Notes under the pieces: generated by a model
What the model was told of the DNA's origin: nothing
The model's database searches: none
Seen by the model: the letters and a program-made list of their open reading frames with translations, nothing else
Assembly: GCA_943323545.2 (NCBI GenBank)
Contig: CALPIE020000002.1
Span: 1-62,429 of the forward strand
Reading direction: 5' to 3'
Length of the DNA: 62,429 nucleotides
From: Bifidobacterium breve
GTDB taxonomy: Bacteria > Bacteroidota > Bacteroidia > Flavobacteriales > Flavobacteriaceae
Shown: one piece after another, positions 10,917 to 20,777 of the stretch
Numbering within the stretch: position 1 is the first letter of the stretch
Layout of the letters: each line of letters opens with the position of its first letter
Made by a program: the position numbers and the translations under genes

Positions 10917-11678
10917 ATGATTCATTTTTATAAAACTTTTCTTTTTTTCTTTTTTATTGCATTTGGTATACAAATACATGGGCAAACTGCTAAGCTTTTG
11001 AAAGGAAAAGTAGTTGCTAATTCAAATGATTTAGAAGGAATTTACATCGTTAACATGAAATCTGATTTGTCCACTTTAACAGAGAATGGGGGTTATTTTT
11101 CTATTCCAGCAAAAGAAGGCGACACTTTAGTGTTTTCGGCCGTTCAATTTAAAGGATTAGAAGTTGTATTAAAAAAAACCGATTTTGATGCCGATTTGTT
11201 TTTTGTAAAAATGGAGGTCTTATTGCGCCAGCTAGATGAAGTGAAAATCGATGAATACAAAAACATTAATGCAGTATCGTTAAGAATTCTGTCCAAACCA
11301 GCAAAAAAATACACGCCAGCAGAAAGAAAATTAAGAGCCGCAGGAGAGCTTCATTGGTATAGCCCATTATTAATTCCGGTTGGAGGAATGAGTATAGACG
11401 GAATGATTAATTCAATTTCAGGAAGGACAGCCATGCTTAAAAAAGAAGTGTTAATTGAAAGAAAAGAATTTCTTCTTAAAAAAATAACCGATCAATTTAA
11501 AGATGATTATTTTACCGATACACTAAAAATTCCTACTGATTATGTAAAAGGATTTCACTATTATTTAATCGAAAATACTGAGTTTGTTGCTGCATTAAAC
11601 GATAAAAATAAAACCATGGCAACTTTTATTATGAATAGATTGGCTGTTGATTTTTTGCAATTATTAAATGAAAAATAA
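10917..11678 (+). CDS. Secreted carboxypeptidase-like regulatory domain protein
   Basis: KGKVVANSNDLEGIYIVNMKS...TLTENGGYFSIPAKEGDTLVFSAVQF; likely start is Met at 10917. Confidence 0.7.
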   Translation: MIHFYKTFLFFFFIAFGIQIHGQTAKLLKGKVVANSNDLEGIYIVNMKSDLSTLTENGGYFSIPAKEGDTLVFSAVQFKGLEVVLKKTDFDADLFFVKMEVLLRQLDEVKIDEYKNINAVSLRILSKPAKKYTPAERKLRAAGELHWYSPLLIPVGGMSIDGMINSISGRTAMLKKEVLIERKEFLLKKITDQFKDDYFTDTLKIPTDYVKGFHYYLIENTEFVAALNDKNKTMATFIMNRLAVDFLQLLNEK

Positions 11679-11702
11679 CGTTTTTAGTTTTACTTTTGAA
11701 AG

Positions 11703-12200
11703 ATGAAAAAAGCATTAAAGTATTTACTTTTTATTGCAGTTGTATGTTGTTTTGCCTTTGGAACACATAAATTTTATACTGCAATTTATCAAATCAATTT
11801 TGTTCCAAAAAAGAAAATGGTTCAAATTACAACACGCATTTTCATTGATGATTTAAACGAAGCATTGGAAAATAAATTTCATAAAAAAACTTTTTTAGCA
11901 TCCGATAAAGAAACTTCAGAAGATATTACTTTCTTAAAAAAATACTTAACCGAAAAATTTAGTTTAAAAATAAACGGACAACAAAAAACAATGATTTTTT
12001 TAAGTAAAGAGCTTGAAGATAATATTTTAATTTGTTATTTAAAGTGTTCAGATATTTCAAAAATAACTACAATTGAAATTCAAAATACGATTATTACCGA
12101 AATGCATAGTGAGCAACAAAATATAATTCAAGCTAATTTTAATAATAAAAAAAGTAGCTTACTTTTAAATTCAGAAAATTATAAAGGAATGTTAAAATAA
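11703..12200 (+). CDS. DUF6702-like membrane-anchored protein
   Basis: KFYTAIYQINFVPKKKMVQITTRIFIDDLNEAL pattern. Confidence 0.65.
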   Translation: MKKALKYLLFIAVVCCFAFGTHKFYTAIYQINFVPKKKMVQITTRIFIDDLNEALENKFHKKTFLASDKETSEDITFLKKYLTEKFSLKINGQQKTMIFLSKELEDNILICYLKCSDISKITTIEIQNTIITEMHSEQQNIIQANFNNKKSSLLLNSENYKGMLK

Positions 12201-12261
12201 TCTAAATAACTTCCCTCTTTTATAAAAACAATTACTTTTATAGCTTAATTAAAAGTAAGTT

Positions 12262-14529
12262 ATGAATAAGTTTATCTCATTATTATTTGTTTTCCCAAGT
12301 TTAGTATTTTCTCAAGAAGTACAAAATTCAACCCGAGGCGCAGCCGAATCGAGTGGAGCTAAACAACAAAGTGAAAAAAACACCGATAAATTCAAGCAAA
12401 TGTACGATTTGTTGGCAACACCAAATATGTATCGTACAGCTTCAGGAGCTCCTGGTCCCGAGTATTATCAACAACAAGCTGATTATAAAATTAATGTAGA
12501 ACTTGATGACAAAAACACAAAGTTGTTTGGTCAAGAAACAATTACTTACACCAATAATGCTAAAGAATCATTAGATTATCTATGGGTGCAATTGGATCAA
12601 AATCAAAATTCAAGAAAATCACTTTCTCCTTTAATTGAAAATAAGAAAACCGATCCTGCAATAGGCGTTCAAGGTTTTTCGAGAAAATATTTAGAAGAAG
12701 ATTTTGATGGCGGTTTTAATATAGAGTACGTTAATGATGCTGAAGGAAAACCTATGAGTTATACCATCAATCAAACAATGATGCGTATTGAATTACCAAA
12801 GCTATTAAAGTACAAAGAGAAGATATCATTTTCTATAAAGTGGTGGTATAAAATTAATAATTATACTATTGATGGAGGACGTTCAGGTTATGAGCATTTC
12901 GAAAAAGATGGTAATAATTTGTATGTAATTGCTCAGTTTTATCCTAGAATGGCAGTTTATAACGATGTTGAAGGTTGGCAAAATATGCAGTTTTGGGGTT
13001 CAGGAGAATTTGCTTTGCCTTTCGGAAACTTTGAAGTAAACATTACAGTACCCGCCGACCATGTTTTGGAAGCTACAGGGAGTTTATTGAACAGAAATGA
13101 AGTCTTTACTCCTGCTCAAGTGGCTCGTTATGCTCAAGCCGAAAAATCATTTGATAATCCTGTAATTATTGTAACTCAGGCAGAAGCTGAAGCTGCAGAA
13201 AAAGGATTTTCTGATAAAAAGAAAACATGGAAATTTAAAGCTGAAAATGTTAGAGATTTTGGTATTTCAACTTCTAGAAAATTCATTTATGATGCTATGG
13301 CTGTAAAAACAGGCAATACAACTTCAATGGCAATTTCTCTTTATCCAAAAGAAGGAAATCCACTTTGGGAAAAATATTCTACTCGTATGGTTGCCCATAC
13401 TTTAAAAAGTTATTCTAGCTACACTTTTGATTATCCTTATCCAAAAGCGATTTCAATAAATGCTAGAGATCAAGGTATGGAGTATCCTATGATTTGTTGG
13501 AATTTTGGTCGTCCAGATGCAGAGGGTAAATATTCAGATCAAGTTAAATACGGAATGTTAGGTGTTATTTGTCATGAAGTAGGACATAATTATTTTCCGA
13601 TGATTGTCAATTCTGATGAACGCCAATGGACTTGGATGGATGAAGGTTTAAATTCATTCATGGAATATTTAGCAGAAATGACTTTTGATTCTAAATTTCC
13701 CTCACGACGTGGCCCTGCCAAAAATATTATTCCCTATATGAGTGGTGATCAAAAAGGATTAGAACCAATAATGACAAACTCTGAAAGTTTGAGTCAATTT
13801 GGTAATAATGCTTATGGTAAACCTGCTACCGCTTTAAACATTCTTCGTGAAACTATTATGGGACACGAATTATTTGATTATGCTTTTAAAACTTATGCCA
13901 ACAGATGGAAATTTAAGCATCCAACACCCGAGGATTTTTTTAGAACTATGGAAGATGCATCAGCAGTAGATTTAGATTGGTTTTGGAGAGGATGGTTTTA
14001 TTCGACAGATGCGAATGATATTGGAATTAAAGAAGTAAAAAAATACTTTGTAAGCAACGAACCTTCTAAAGAAGTTAGTGAGTTTATGAAAACAAGACGT
14101 CGTCGCGATTCTAATTCAGGAGCCATGGTTTATATGGTGGCTGATGCAAGCGAAGACTACAAACCAGAAATGAACAAACCATTTAAAATTAGTGATTTTA
14201 AAGCTTTGGACGAGTATGTAAATGCAAATTTCACTCCCGAAGAAAAAGCAAAATTAACCGAACCAAAATATTTTTATCAAGTTACTTTTGATAAACCAGG
14301 AGGATTAGTAATGCCAATTATTGTAGAATTCACATATGAAGATGGTACAACCGAGACACAAAAATTTCCGGCTCAAATTTGGAGAATGAATGACAAAGAA
14401 GTAATTCGAACTTTTGCTACTCAGAAAGCTATTGCTAAAATACAAATTGATCCAAAATTGGAAACAGCAGATATTGATGTTTCTAATAATTCTTGGCCTA
14501 AAGAAGAAGTAAAGTCAAAATTTGATTAA
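12262..14529 (+). CDS. M1 family metallopeptidase (secreted)
   Basis: HEVGHNYFPMIVNSDERQWTWMDEGLNSFMEY zinc motif HEXXH-x18-E; signal peptide. Confidence 0.93.
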   Translation: MNKFISLLFVFPSLVFSQEVQNSTRGAAESSGAKQQSEKNTDKFKQMYDLLATPNMYRTASGAPGPEYYQQQADYKINVELDDKNTKLFGQETITYTNNAKESLDYLWVQLDQNQNSRKSLSPLIENKKTDPAIGVQGFSRKYLEEDFDGGFNIEYVNDAEGKPMSYTINQTMMRIELPKLLKYKEKISFSIKWWYKINNYTIDGGRSGYEHFEKDGNNLYVIAQFYPRMAVYNDVEGWQNMQFWGSGEFALPFGNFEVNITVPADHVLEATGSLLNRNEVFTPAQVARYAQAEKSFDNPVIIVTQAEAEAAEKGFSDKKKTWKFKAENVRDFGISTSRKFIYDAMAVKTGNTTSMAISLYPKEGNPLWEKYSTRMVAHTLKSYSSYTFDYPYPKAISINARDQGMEYPMICWNFGRPDAEGKYSDQVKYGMLGVICHEVGHNYFPMIVNSDERQWTWMDEGLNSFMEYLAEMTFDSKFPSRRGPAKNIIPYMSGDQKGLEPIMTNSESLSQFGNNAYGKPATALNILRETIMGHELFDYAFKTYANRWKFKHPTPEDFFRTMEDASAVDLDWFWRGWFYSTDANDIGIKEVKKYFVSNEPSKEVSEFMKTRRRRDSNSGAMVYMVADASEDYKPEMNKPFKISDFKALDEYVNANFTPEEKAKLTEPKYFYQVTFDKPGGLVMPIIVEFTYEDGTTETQKFPAQIWRMNDKEVIRTFATQKAIAKIQIDPKLETADIDVSNNSWPKEEVKSKFD

Positions 14530-14590
14530 TTTATTTTTTACCGATGCGTCAATATTGAGTAACTTTGCAATGTCTTAAAAAAATAGAAAT

Positions 14591-14914
14591 ATGTTTGGAA
14601 TAGGAGGGGGCGAAATGATTTTTATCATATTTATTGCCTTGATGCTTTTCGGATCCGATAAAATCCCTGCTATTGCTAGAACTATGGGAAAAGGAATGGC
14701 ACAACTTAAAAATGCTACCAACGAAATTAAAAGCGAAATTACTAAAAGTGCAGAAGCAAACGGATTGGATACTTCATTTAAAGATTTAACGAGTAGTTTT
14801 TCAGATGAGGTTGAAAATATTAAAGGGAGTTTAGGAAATAATTTAGCCAATCCTATTGACAAAATGAAGGAAGATTTGGATGAGTTATCCGGGCCAATAA
14901 AACGTCAAATGTAA
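14591..14914 (+). CDS. Twin-arginine translocase TatA/TatE-type subunit
   Basis: MFGIGGGEMIFIIFIALMLFGSDKIPAIARTMGKGM. Confidence 0.88.
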   Translation: MFGIGGGEMIFIIFIALMLFGSDKIPAIARTMGKGMAQLKNATNEIKSEITKSAEANGLDTSFKDLTSSFSDEVENIKGSLGNNLANPIDKMKEDLDELSGPIKRQM

Positions 14915-15465
14915 TGCTAGAAAGAATTCTTGCTTTAGATAAACAAGTTTTTATTTTTCTAAATAGTTTAGGTTCACCTACTTTTGATCCACTTTGGTTA
15001 ATAATTACAAAACAAGCTTATTGGACCCCTTTTTTTATTTTTTTAGGTTATTTAATATATAAAAAAAGTGGCTTAAAAAATCTCGGATTTGTTGTGATTT
15101 TTATTGCATTAATTTTATTATGCTGTAATGAATCTGTTGAATTTTGTAAAGTAACTTTTGAAAGACTCCGCCCATGTAATGAACCAGAATTAAAACAAAT
15201 AATTAGAATTGTTCATCAATCAAATTCATTTAGTTTTTTTTCAGGCCATGCGGCAAATTCAATGGCAACTATGACATTTATTTATCTGATATTAAAGAAA
15301 CAATATAACTATGTTTTTCTTATTTTTTTATATCCTCTAATTTTTGCGTATAGCCGAATTTATTTAGGTGTTCATTATCCTTTGGATATACTTGCTGGAT
15401 ACTTGTTTGGTGCAACGTATGGTATTATTTTTTATGTTGGATATAATTATTTTGTAAAGAAATAG
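14914..15465 (+). CDS. Phosphatase PAP2 family protein
   Basis: KVTFERLRP, SFFSGHAAN, SRIYLGVHYPLD motifs. Confidence 0.93.
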   Translation: MLERILALDKQVFIFLNSLGSPTFDPLWLIITKQAYWTPFFIFLGYLIYKKSGLKNLGFVVIFIALILLCCNESVEFCKVTFERLRPCNEPELKQIIRIVHQSNSFSFFSGHAANSMATMTFIYLILKKQYNYVFLIFLYPLIFAYSRIYLGVHYPLDILAGYLFGATYGIIFYVGYNYFVKK

Positions 15466-15471
15466 TATTAA

Positions 15472-16113
15472 TCAGATAATTCTACTCACAGTTAATCCAT
15501 CTCGGATTGGTAATAAAACAGTTTCTATTCTTTTGTCGTTTTTAAGTAGTTGATTGTATTCAATTAGTACTTTTGTTTCTAGGTCATTTGGCTTTAATTC
15601 ATCTAATACTTTTCCACTCCATAATACATTATCAGAAAGTATGATTCCTCCCTTATTCATTTTAGAAATAATCAAATTAAAATAATTGATATAATTTTCT
15701 TTATCAGCATCAATAAAAACTAAATCAAATTTTAAATCAATAGTCGGAATTAAATTCAATGCTTCTCCTAAATGTTGAACAATTTGATTTCCCCATTGGG
15801 ATTTGTCAAAATATTTTCGTTGAAAATCAACCAATTCTTCCTTAATGTCAATGGTATGGAGTACCCCATTTTCTTGTATTCCTTCGCATAAACATAATGC
15901 CGAGTAGCCAGTATAAGTTCCTATTTCAAGAATATTTACAGGTCGAATTAATTTAGATAACATACTCAAAACCCTTCCTTGAAAATGACCACTTAACATT
16001 CGTGGTAATAATATTTTTTGATAGGTTTCTTTGTTTAATTGCGCTAATAATTCGGGTTCGTTTTGAGAATGTTGTTCTATGTAGTTTTCTAAATCTTCAG
16101 AAAGGAAATGCAT
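15472..16113 (-). CDS. Class I SAM-dependent O-methyltransferase
   Basis: NILEIGTYTGYSALCL, FDLVFIDADKENY. Confidence 0.93.
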   Translation of the reverse strand: MHFLSEDLENYIEQHSQNEPELLAQLNKETYQKILLPRMLSGHFQGRVLSMLSKLIRPVNILEIGTYTGYSALCLCEGIQENGVLHTIDIKEELVDFQRKYFDKSQWGNQIVQHLGEALNLIPTIDLKFDLVFIDADKENYINYFNLIISKMNKGGIILSDNVLWSGKVLDELKPNDLETKVLIEYNQLLKNDKRIETVLLPIRDGLTVSRII

Positions 16114-16189
16114 AATTTATTTTTTTTCAAAAATACAAATATCAAAAATACCAAAATACTAAATCCACAATTTGTTTTACCTTTGTCAA

Positions 16190-17230
16190 ATGGAAATAGA
16201 AAAAAAAGACATTAGAAGTTTATCAAAAGAACAATTACGTGACTTTTTTGTTTCTAATGGTGATAAAGCTTTTCGTGGTAATCAAGTCTATGAATGGTTA
16301 TGGAGTAAAGCATCTCATAATTTTGATGAAATGACAAATGTTTCAAAAGAAACACGCACTATGCTTGAAAACAATTTCGTCATTAATCATATTCAAGTCG
16401 ACACTATGCAACGCAGTGAAGACGGGACCGTAAAAAATGCTGTCCGTTTGCACGATGGATTGATTGTAGAAAGTGTGTTAATTCCCACCAATACTCGAAC
16501 AACTGCTTGTGTATCTAGTCAGGTTGGTTGCAGTTTGGATTGTAATTTTTGTGCTACCGCGCGTTTAAAACGTATGCGTAATCTTGAACCTGGAGAAATT
16601 TACGATCAAGTAATTGCCATTGATAGAGAAAGTAAATTATACCACAACCGACCACTTTCAAATATTGTTTTTATGGGAATGGGAGAACCGTTGATGAACT
16701 ATAACAATGTCGTCAAAGCGATTAACATGATTACTTCTAATGAAGGTTTGGGAATGTCGCCGAAACGGATTACAGTTTCTACGTCGGGAATTCCGAAAAT
16801 GATAAAAAAAATGGCAGATGACGAGGTGAAATTCAAATTAGCCGTTTCATTACATTCAGCTATTGATGAGGTTCGCGCTAAGATTATGCCCTTCAGCACA
16901 AATTTTCCACTAAAGGATTTGCGAGAAAGTTTAGAATATTGGTATGCCAAAACAAAAAGTAAAATCACCTACGAATATGTGGTTTGGAAAGGAATTAACG
17001 ACAATAAAGAAGCCATTGATGCCTTAGTTAAATTTTGCAAGTACGTTCCTTGTAAAGTCAATTTAATCGAATACAATCCTATTGATGATGGCGAGTTTCA
17101 GCAAGCATCAGATGAAACCATAGATAATTACATCAAAGCATTAGAAAAATATAATATAGTGGCAAAAGTCCGCCGAAGTCGCGGAAAAGATATCGATGCC
17201 GCTTGTGGTCAATTAGCAAATAAATCATAA
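16190..17230 (+). CDS. rlmN: 23S rRNA (adenine(2503)-C(2))-methyltransferase
   Basis: CSLDCNFCATA radical-SAM motif, MGMGEPLMNYNNV; start Met at 16190 (MEIEKKDIRSLS). Confidence 0.95.
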   Translation: MEIEKKDIRSLSKEQLRDFFVSNGDKAFRGNQVYEWLWSKASHNFDEMTNVSKETRTMLENNFVINHIQVDTMQRSEDGTVKNAVRLHDGLIVESVLIPTNTRTTACVSSQVGCSLDCNFCATARLKRMRNLEPGEIYDQVIAIDRESKLYHNRPLSNIVFMGMGEPLMNYNNVVKAINMITSNEGLGMSPKRITVSTSGIPKMIKKMADDEVKFKLAVSLHSAIDEVRAKIMPFSTNFPLKDLRESLEYWYAKTKSKITYEYVVWKGINDNKEAIDALVKFCKYVPCKVNLIEYNPIDDGEFQQASDETIDNYIKALEKYNIVAKVRRSRGKDIDAACGQLANKS

Positions 17231-17266
17231 AAAAAACGTCTCGATTTCTCGGGACGTTTTTTATAA
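17230..17266 (+). terminator. Terminator hairpin after rlmN
   Basis: AAAACGTC...GACGTTTTTT inverted repeat. Confidence 0.75.
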
Positions 17267-17281
17267 CTAACCTTTTTTAAA

Positions 17282-18160
17282 TTAATTTCCAATAATGATG
17301 GTATTTGGGATTCCATTTAATGTAAATACTGCAATGTTGTCGCAGTCTCCATTTCCATAATCAAGAGTCGCTACATTGTTATTTCTAACTATTGTAATAA
17401 TACCTCTAACTAATAATGGTTTGTTCACAAGGATACAACTCATTTTTACAATCAACGGAGTTGTTATTGTACTAGTTTGTATTGTAGTATTTGGGAATGT
17501 TGTGGTCCAACTTCCAGTAATTCTATAAATATTGTCGGTAAAAACAGGTGTATCAAAACCTTCAATAATTTCTCTAATTCTTTGTCCAACTCTTGTATAC
17601 GAATTTCCATTTGGGAATGTAGCAGTCATATCCATATTCATGGTTACAATTGGGTGACTTGGAGAAGTTGCAGTAGCAACAGTCATAATTCTTGTAAAAG
17701 TTTTGTTTCCAACATATTTAATTCCGTTATGATAGAAATCATCAAAAGTATATGTAATAGTATGAGAAGGAGCAGTTGGTTGATATGTAAATGTGATAAT
17801 AATTTTACCTTTAACAAAATTACCGTTGGGCAATAAACATCCGACTGATCCAAAATCAATAGTTTTTGTAACCAATGTTCCAGGTGTAATTTGTGTACCA
17901 AACGCTGGAATTCTTGTAATAGTAGCGCAAGGAGGTAAAGCTGTTGAAGTATTTTCAATAGTTCTACCATTTAAAGTGTTTAAATAAGTATTTGCTTCTT
18001 CTTTTTCAACAATATCCGATACATCGTCATTTGCAATATCTAATTTAGCATTAATACCAGCTTCTTCTGCTGTTATTGTTGTTTTATCATCCTCTTTGTT
18101 GCAACTTGTCATAACAATTGCTAACGTAAAACCTAAAATTAATTTTGTTACTTTTTTCAT
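17282..18160 (-). CDS. Hypothetical lipoprotein
   Basis: Signal peptide MKKVTKLILGFTLAIVMTSC lipobox. Confidence 0.7.
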   Translation of the reverse strand: MKKVTKLILGFTLAIVMTSCNKEDDKTTITAEEAGINAKLDIANDDVSDIVEKEEANTYLNTLNGRTIENTSTALPPCATITRIPAFGTQITPGTLVTKTIDFGSVGCLLPNGNFVKGKIIITFTYQPTAPSHTITYTFDDFYHNGIKYVGNKTFTRIMTVATATSPSHPIVTMNMDMTATFPNGNSYTRVGQRIREIIEGFDTPVFTDNIYRITGSWTTTFPNTTIQTSTITTPLIVKMSCILVNKPLLVRGIITIVRNNNVATLDYGNGDCDNIAVFTLNGIPNTIIIGN

Positions 18161-18304
18161 AATAAATGTTTTTAAAATGGTTGTTGTTAATTAATAATCG
18201 TAATTTAAAGTAAATTATTGTTTTAAGAACAATGTAAATTTAAAAGGTTTAATCTACTATTATATTTTTTTCAAATAGTTTCATTATTGTATCTTTGAAG
18301 ACGA

Positions 18305-19282
18305 ATGAATATCACCTCACAAATAAAACAGCCAATTCAGCAAGAGATGGAACTTTTTGAAAAAAAGTTCTATGAATCGATGTCTTCTAAGATAGCTTTA
18401 TTAAATAGAATTACTTATTATATTGTTAATCGAAAAGGAAAACAAATGCGTCCTATGTTTGTTTTTCTTTCAGCCAAAATGCTTTCAAACGGAACTGTAA
18501 ACGAACGTACTTATAGAGGGGCATCGGTTATAGAGCTTATTCATACAGCTACTTTAGTTCATGATGATGTTGTAGATGACAGTAACCAAAGAAGGGGTTT
18601 TTTCTCCATAAATGCACTTTGGAAAAATAAAATTGCAGTTTTAGTTGGCGATTTTTTACTCTCTAAGGGGTTATTACTCTCAATTGATAATGGCGATTTT
18701 GATTTGCTAAGAATTATTTCGGTAGCCGTTCGTGAAATGAGCGAAGGCGAATTACTTCAAATTGAAAAAGCCCGAAGACTGGATATTACCGAAGATATTT
18801 ACTACGAAATAATCCGTCAGAAAACAGCTACGCTTATAGCGGCATGTTGTGCTCTTGGCGCCAAATCTGTTTCGGAAGATGAAGTTCAAGTAGAAATGAT
18901 GCGAAAATTTGGCGAGCTTATCGGAATGGCATTTCAAATAAAAGATGATTTATTTGATTATACTGATGAAGCTATTGGCAAACCAACAGGTATCGATATA
19001 AAAGAACAAAAAATGACATTGCCTTTAATTTATGCTTTAAATAATTGTTCAGATATAGAAAAAAGGTGGTGTATCAATTCGATTAAAAATCACAATAAAG
19101 ATAAGAAACGTGTAAAAGACGTTATTCAATTTGTGAAAGATAAAAAAGGATTATCCTTTGCTGAAAAAAAAATGGAGGAATTTCAAAAAGCAGCACTTAC
19201 TTTACTTAAAGACTTCCCAAATTCAATATATAAAGACAGCTTGATTTTAATGGTCAACTACGTTATTGAAAGAAAAAAGTAA
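18305..19282 (+). CDS. Polyprenyl synthetase family protein
   Basis: LVHDDVVDDSNQRRG first Asp-rich motif and QIKDDLFDY second. Confidence 0.95.
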   Translation: MNITSQIKQPIQQEMELFEKKFYESMSSKIALLNRITYYIVNRKGKQMRPMFVFLSAKMLSNGTVNERTYRGASVIELIHTATLVHDDVVDDSNQRRGFFSINALWKNKIAVLVGDFLLSKGLLLSIDNGDFDLLRIISVAVREMSEGELLQIEKARRLDITEDIYYEIIRQKTATLIAACCALGAKSVSEDEVQVEMMRKFGELIGMAFQIKDDLFDYTDEAIGKPTGIDIKEQKMTLPLIYALNNCSDIEKRWCINSIKNHNKDKKRVKDVIQFVKDKKGLSFAEKKMEEFQKAALTLLKDFPNSIYKDSLILMVNYVIERKK

Positions 19283-19352
19283 ATTTTTATTTTATTTAAA
19301 TTACTAAAAATCAATATCATATAAATAATTTCATTTTTTTTATTTGTTTGAT

Positions 19353-19380
19353 GCAACTATTTTGCAGCCTTACTCGTCTA
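19353..19380 (+). promoter_or_regulatory. Putative ECF-sigma promoter (GCAAC-N17-CGTC)
   Basis: GCAAC at 19353 and CGTC at 19375 upstream of the sigma factor gene. Confidence 0.5.
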
Positions 19381-19442
19381 TGCTAATAGAACACTTTTAA
19401 GAAGCTATAAATCTAACATTCTAAGCAATCTAAATAATCTAA

Positions 19443-20003
19443 ATGAAAGTAATCAACTTACATCAAGATGAAAAAGAAATAATCGAATTGGCCGTTGAAA
19501 ACAATCGACATGCACAACAGAAAATATATTCAAAGTTTGCTCCAAAAATGTTAAGCGTTTGCCGTCAATACATAAAAGATTTGCATTTGGCAGAAGACAT
19601 TATGATTACTTCTTTTATGAAAGTGTTTACCAATTTAAATCATTTTGAACATAAAGGGAGTTTTGAAGGTTGGATAAGAAGAATTATGATAAACGAATGT
19701 ATCTCCTTTATCAGGGTTCAGAAAAAAGTGAAATTCATTGAAGACGAAACGTATTTCGAAGAAAGTTATAACAATTTAGAAAGTCAGTTTTCGGTAGAAG
19801 ACATTCAATCAGTAATCGACTTTTTGCCTGACGGATATAAAATGGTTTTCAATTTATTTGCGATTGAAGGTTACAAACATCAGGAAATTGCAGAAATGTT
19901 AGGTATTAATGAAGGAACATCCAAATCGCAGTTGTCTCACGCAAGGAAAATGCTACAAGACAACATCAATAAATTAAAAAATTACAGCAATGGAACCTTA
20001 TAA
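19443..20003 (+). CDS. ECF-type RNA polymerase sigma-70 factor
   Basis: Sigma2/sigma4 pattern (DLHLAEDIMITSFMKVF, GYKHQEIAEMLGINEGTSKSQLSHARKML). Confidence 0.93.
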   Translation: MKVINLHQDEKEIIELAVENNRHAQQKIYSKFAPKMLSVCRQYIKDLHLAEDIMITSFMKVFTNLNHFEHKGSFEGWIRRIMINECISFIRVQKKVKFIEDETYFEESYNNLESQFSVEDIQSVIDFLPDGYKMVFNLFAIEGYKHQEIAEMLGINEGTSKSQLSHARKMLQDNINKLKNYSNGTL

Positions 20004-20748
20004 AATAGAAAAACAACTACTAGAAAAGTTGAATAAAAGAGAAATTCAACCTTCTGCTCAAGCTTGGGACAGATTGGATGCCATGCTCTCTGTAGCTGAA
20101 GAAAAAAAAACAAAGCGTTCTTTTGGTTGGTTATATATAGCTGCCAGCATTTTGGTTTTCGTATCAGTTGGTATGTATTTCTACAATCAAGAAAATCCAA
20201 AAATAAATACAAATGAAACAATTGTTGTGAATGAAAACGAAATGGATTCTAATGCTTCAAATTCAACAACTGTTGCAGAAAAGGATAGTGAGGTTTCTAG
20301 TATTGAAGTACAATCATTAAATCATCAAGCCAATAATAAATTACTAATCACAACCAATAATAAATCAGTTATCGCTCAAACCGATAAGAGTTATACCCAA
20401 GGTGAAGCTAATCAAAAAACGAACAACCCTTCTAGTATAATTAACAAAGAAAAAGCAATTGAATTTCAAAACAACAACGATGTTGCCTTGAAAGATCTTC
20501 CAAAAATAATAACTTCTGATAAACAAATTGTAGTTTCAAAATCTTCAATTACCAAACAAGATGAGTTGGCGTCAGTTAATGTTAAAAAATCAGAAAACAT
20601 TTCAAAAGTGAAAGTTAATGCCAACAGTTTACTCTCCGAAGTTGACGGCGAATTAGAACTTACCTTCAGAGAAAAAGTTTTCAAAAAAGCAGCTAAAAAT
20701 TACCAAGAAGTTAAAGTGGCATTAGCCAATCGAAATCAAGAACAATAA
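19990..20748 (+). CDS. Hypothetical single-TM protein, possible anti-sigma factor
   Basis: Overlaps sigma gene 3' end; cytoplasmic N-terminus, one TM (WLYIAASILVFVSVGMYF), low-complexity exterior. Confidence 0.6.
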   Translation: MEPYKIEKQLLEKLNKREIQPSAQAWDRLDAMLSVAEEKKTKRSFGWLYIAASILVFVSVGMYFYNQENPKINTNETIVVNENEMDSNASNSTTVAEKDSEVSSIEVQSLNHQANNKLLITTNNKSVIAQTDKSYTQGEANQKTNNPSSIINKEKAIEFQNNNDVALKDLPKIITSDKQIVVSKSSITKQDELASVNVKKSENISKVKVNANSLLSEVDGELELTFREKVFKKAAKNYQEVKVALANRNQEQ

Positions 20749-20777
20749 TCATTAATCTTAAATCTAAAACAATTATT

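Noticed and set aside
17477-17987. Overlapping ORFs in multiple frames within the hypothetical lipoprotein gene
   Set aside because: The minus-strand 292-aa lipoprotein frame has signal peptide and lipobox; the others look like repetitive shadow frames.
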